In this document: positions 9,056-11,411 of the stretch, one piece after another
Position numbering within the stretch: the stretch's first letter is position 1
How the letters are laid out: every line of letters begins with the position of its first letter
NCBI RefSeq assembly: GCF_000003605.2
Contig: NW_003123407.1
Span: 471,578-482,988 of the forward strand
DNA: 11,411 bases
From: Saccoglossus kowalevskii
Taxonomy: Eukaryota; Hemichordata; Enteropneusta; Harrimaniidae
Reading direction: 5' to 3'
Notes under the pieces: model-generated
Seen by the model: the letters and a program-made list of their open reading frames with translations, nothing else
Databases searched by the model: none
What the model was told of the DNA's origin: nothing
Position numbers and translations under genes: made by a program

Positions 9056-9058
9056 ATA

Positions 9059-9517
9059 ATGGTTGATTATGAAATTTGCAGTGTGTCTGATGAATATTCA
9101 TTGTTTTGTTGGTATACCCAAAAGAATTCTCGTTTATCATGGTCGTCTATTTCCTAGTGGATAGCAGACTGCTGTCAAATAGATTGCTCATCACAGAGCC
9201 ATATTACCCAAAAACAAATGAACGATATGTAAATTTTAAAGGTGAGCTCAGGTCAATGATTAAACACTTGTTTAAAGAGCGGTCAAATGACTGTGGCAGT
9301 TACATAGCATTATTGTTTGTATACAGTTATGTATGACACAAATGGAAATCATATAGAATAGGATAGTACAGATAATTCATGCCAATCTCTTGAAGAATTA
9401 CAAAACTCTACTGCTGTCAATGCAAACAGAAATTTATATACTGCTATTTCACCCATGCCCTTTTGTACACCATATGTGTTTTCTACTGGTTTGATGGAAA
9501 TTCCGCCACCAAAGTTG
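9059..9517 (+). pseudogene. Possible decayed coding remnant, family uncertain
   Basis: Three adjacent open stretches in different frames have ordinary protein-like composition. The first starts at ATG 9059 (32 codons, beginning MVDYEICSVSDEYS). The second ends at the stop 9334-9336 and includes ERSNDCGSYIALLFVY. The third is 9362-9517 (52 codons, ending GLMEIPPPKL). The NDCGxY motif faintly recalls the catalytic-cysteine region of Ulp1-type (C48) cysteine proteases, often carried by DNA transposons, but the matching His and Asp context is not visible. Each run alone is within chance length. If real, it is frameshifted and non-functional. Confidence 0.15.
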
Positions 9518-9603
9518 TGACTTGCAAATTAAGGAAAAACACATTTACGAAGCACATTTTGGCTTACTTTACTAGTTCTCTGATCAATGAAGTTTAACAT
9601 GTA

Positions 9604-9632
9604 AGAGGGTATACAACACTTGTATACCCTCT
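9604..9632. repeat. Perfect 13-bp hairpin with 3-nt loop
   Basis: AGAGGGTATACAA (9604-9616) and TTGTATACCCTCT (9620-9632) are exact inverted copies around CAC. At 26 paired bases with no mismatch, this is unlikely to be chance in this background. It may be a small cruciform, a dimeric protein site or the remnant of a terminal inverted repeat. It lies in otherwise featureless DNA. Confidence 0.85.
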
Positions 9633-10027
9633 AAATACAAGACATAGTTAAACATTGGTTGCAACTACATAAAAATTACCATAAATTAAAAATACAGTAC
9701 TTATTTTGGAACAAACATCATCAAATGGTCTCATTCATATTAATGCTCACTAATTGTGCTTCTTAGGAAGCCTGGTAATTTATGGATTTGAGGAAGCTCA
9801 AGCTGAAATCACAATGTTTCATACATAGTTCATATCTAACCCAGAGGAATTGTTTGCACAATTGGCTGTTGGTAGCAGATTTTCATATGCCTCTCAGTCC
9901 CTTCCAATATTGTTACATCCCATTTGCGAATATTTCTAGGATTTTGTTGCTGCACAATGCAAACCCCAAAAAGTCAAATTGAAGTCTTGTCACCAACTGG
10001 CATTTAAATCAAGTCATAGCCACAATA
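9633..10027. other. No gene recognised
   Basis: A 66-codon plus-strand frame (9782-9982) has no domain. On the minus strand, 9940-9820 is open and reads QQQNPRNIRKWDVTILEG near its start, with a TTTGCATTGTGCAG acceptor-like sequence just ahead, but it soon reaches a stop. This may be a broken continuation of the minus-strand ORF above it. That is not established. Confidence 0.3.
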
Positions 10028-10513
10028 CTAATGAAACTCAGGAATGGGCAATCTGCTGACACTGATCGTACCAATTGTGCCAAACAGATCTTGATTTGTT
10101 GTGTTTCTAGTCTCATTAATCAACATAGAATTGTGACAAAACTTTACAGAAGTTTCCTGAATCATTTGTTCTGATCTACTCATAAAGTGTACAGTGGATG
10201 AATTGTGTGCTGACAAGATTGTAAGTAATATAAAATAATATTACTTTTCGAAAACAAGAAGATTGGCGTATAATTTGCAGCAATTGTTTGTTTAATCGAT
10301 TTGAAAATATTTGAAAAAAATGGCAATTTCGCAATTACATAAACTGAGGTTATAGACAATGGTAAGATGAACACTCATTTGGACATCGCAATTTTGGATG
10401 AAATATTTACAGGTGTAAATGGAGCGGAAACCTTTGATGTATTAATGTTCTGACTTACTTGTTCTATTGACACTGGCAAGGTATTCGTCAATCTTTAACA
10501 GAAACCCTAACAT
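10028..10513 (-). CDS. Hypothetical two-exon ORF, weakly supported
   Basis: On the minus strand an ATG at 10513-10511 opens a frame (MLGFLLKIDEYLASVNRT) reaching a consensus donor, AACAA|GTAAGT, with the intron starting at 10458. A matching acceptor, acttacaatcttgtcag, ends the intron at 10210, and the frame continues in phase from 10209 to the stop at 10028. Exon parts are 55 and 182 nt, the intron 249 nt, the product 78 residues. The product is rich in Asn, Ser and Thr, with N-glycosylation-type motifs (NRT, NSS, NET, NTT), but has no signal peptide and no recognisable domain. The in-phase join across two good splice sites is the only evidence. It could be a fragment of a larger gene, a non-coding transcript or chance. 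Confidence 0.2.
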
Positions 10514-10896
10514 TTTACTTCACTTTTCACTACTATTCCAATAGTGTTTACTTTAGTTTCACATTTTGCACCACCACCACTTTGTACTCCAATTGTTTTT
10601 TATTTTGTACCACTTTTTCTACCACTTTGCACTCCAGTTTCAATTCATTGTAGTAGTATTGTTCGTGCCATTGAAAAATGTAAACTCGTTTCAATCAACA
10701 TAATTCGAAAAGAAATACAGATGCAGAGTAGCGAACACTTAATGTAAAGCCGGTGAACTGCAAAAAATCCAGTCACCACTGTGAGTATATTTAAATGCAT
10801 TTAGTTCATATAATAAAACTAAGGTACAATACTATAAAAGTGCTGACACATGTTATTAAATATGACGATCACTCTGCCAGTAATTATGCTGTGCAT

Positions 10897-10899
<3 letters not shown>
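10514..10899. other. No gene recognised, one degenerate repeat
   Basis: The plus-strand frame 10544-10747 owes its repetitive Pro/Leu/Cys look to the degenerate DNA repeat at 10576-10640, not to a protein family. The remainder to 10899 is AT-rich, with nothing supported. Confidence 0.4.
10576..10640 (+). repeat. Degenerate tandem repeat, about 45-bp spacing
   Basis: accactttgtactccaattg (10576-10595) is repeated as accactttgcactccagttt (10621-10640), with a partial third unit gtaccacttttt between them (10608-10619). It is a small diverged tandem array. Confidence 0.6.

Positions 10900-10935
<36 letters not shown>
10900..10935 (+). repeat. (TA)n microsatellite
   Basis: 36 nt of uninterrupted alternating A and T. 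It is likely length-polymorphic and prone to cruciform formation. It accounts for the Tyr/Ile-repeat stretch in the frame 10850-11056, which is therefore not a gene. Confidence 0.95.
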
Positions 10936-10939
<4 letters not shown>

Positions 10940-11411
10940 CATGTATTATGTAAATATTGTGTGTATATAGTAAATTGTCAATTATGTAAATTGCTGTATA
11001 AATCATCTCACCTTCACTGTAAACATTCACTGGTAATACTGTGTCGTCTTGAGTAATCCTCGGAGTCGAGAATGAGATGTTTTCTGTAGCACATGAACAT
11101 CTACGAATAACATTTGTTTTTAATTTAAATTACCATATATATGTTTAGTGTTAAGACCAAAGTGTCATTTTGTCATCAAACGGTAAATTACCATAACATT
11201 TCCGCAAGTGCAACAGAGGAGACAACGTCTATAAATATTTTCCACTGTTTCGTTATTTCGTTGAGAAATATCGTTGACTGCGCAAAATAAAACCACATCT
11301 TCATTTGGTTGCATTCCATGCAAACCGACTGTAATCCGATTTAGCTATATGCTAGCTATTTCTGCACAGTAATATTGATAATCCACTTGTGACCTGACTT
11401 TTAGAATGTCA
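10936..11411. other. Right flank, no gene recognised
   Basis: AT-rich DNA. A minus-strand frame opening at ATG 11319 runs about 43 codons before a stop and could be part of an exon extending past the window, but no splice sites or domains support it. An AATAAA at about 11285-11290 has no associated gene. Confidence 0.35.

Noticed and set aside
10544-10747. Pro/Cys-rich ORF resembling a second cysteine peptide
   Set aside because: Composition comes from the degenerate DNA repeat at 10576-10640. No KR-processed Cys-rich end.
10850-11056. ORF with Tyr-Ile repeats
   Set aside because: Produced by translation of the (TA)n microsatellite.

Overview
The window looks like AT-rich metazoan nuclear DNA, most likely from a marine invertebrate. 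Introns appear to be implied, long gene-free stretches and microsatellites are present, there is a tRNA-like SINE fragment, and no dense long ORFs occur on either strand. There are no bacterial operons, rRNA genes, CRISPR arrays or IS elements. Which phylum it comes from cannot be fixed from the sequence. The one convincing gene encodes a small secreted cysteine-rich peptide precursor, which would suit a venomous or peptide-rich lineage (mollusc, cnidarian, annelid, nemertean), but this is inference.

Layout. Positions 1-464 hold nothing recognisable. Positions 465-655 hold a tRNA-like SINE fragment: a 43-nt near-perfect hairpin carrying a Pol III B box, then a body and a short tandem tail. 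Positions 690-1966 are non-coding. Positions 1967-2597 and 3532-4096 are two diverged direct copies of one segment about 1.57 kb apart. The first copy carries an extra 58-bp foldback element. Positions 4097-4722 read as intron or upstream DNA, ending in a good 3' splice site with branch point. Positions 4731-4928 are a complete coding exon for a 65-residue prepropeptide: signal peptide, acidic propeptide, Lys-Arg cleavage site, and a 10-residue mature peptide with a C-CC-C cysteine pattern. It stops immediately after the last Cys, and a candidate ATTAAA poly(A) signal follows.

Positions 4965-9050 are gene-poor, with only chance-length ORFs and a pure (TTA)10 microsatellite. Positions 9059-9517 contain weak, frame-broken traces of protein-like sequence. 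Positions 9604-9632 are a perfect 13-bp hairpin. On the minus strand, 10513-10028 can be joined across consensus splice sites into a 78-codon ORF of unknown nature. The right edge is AT-rich and includes a (TA)n tract.

Only the peptide gene is a confident functional gene. The direct repeat lies just upstream of it and could be an upstream block copied during expansion of a peptide gene family. That link is speculative. The rest is best read as intergenic or intronic DNA with decayed repeats.
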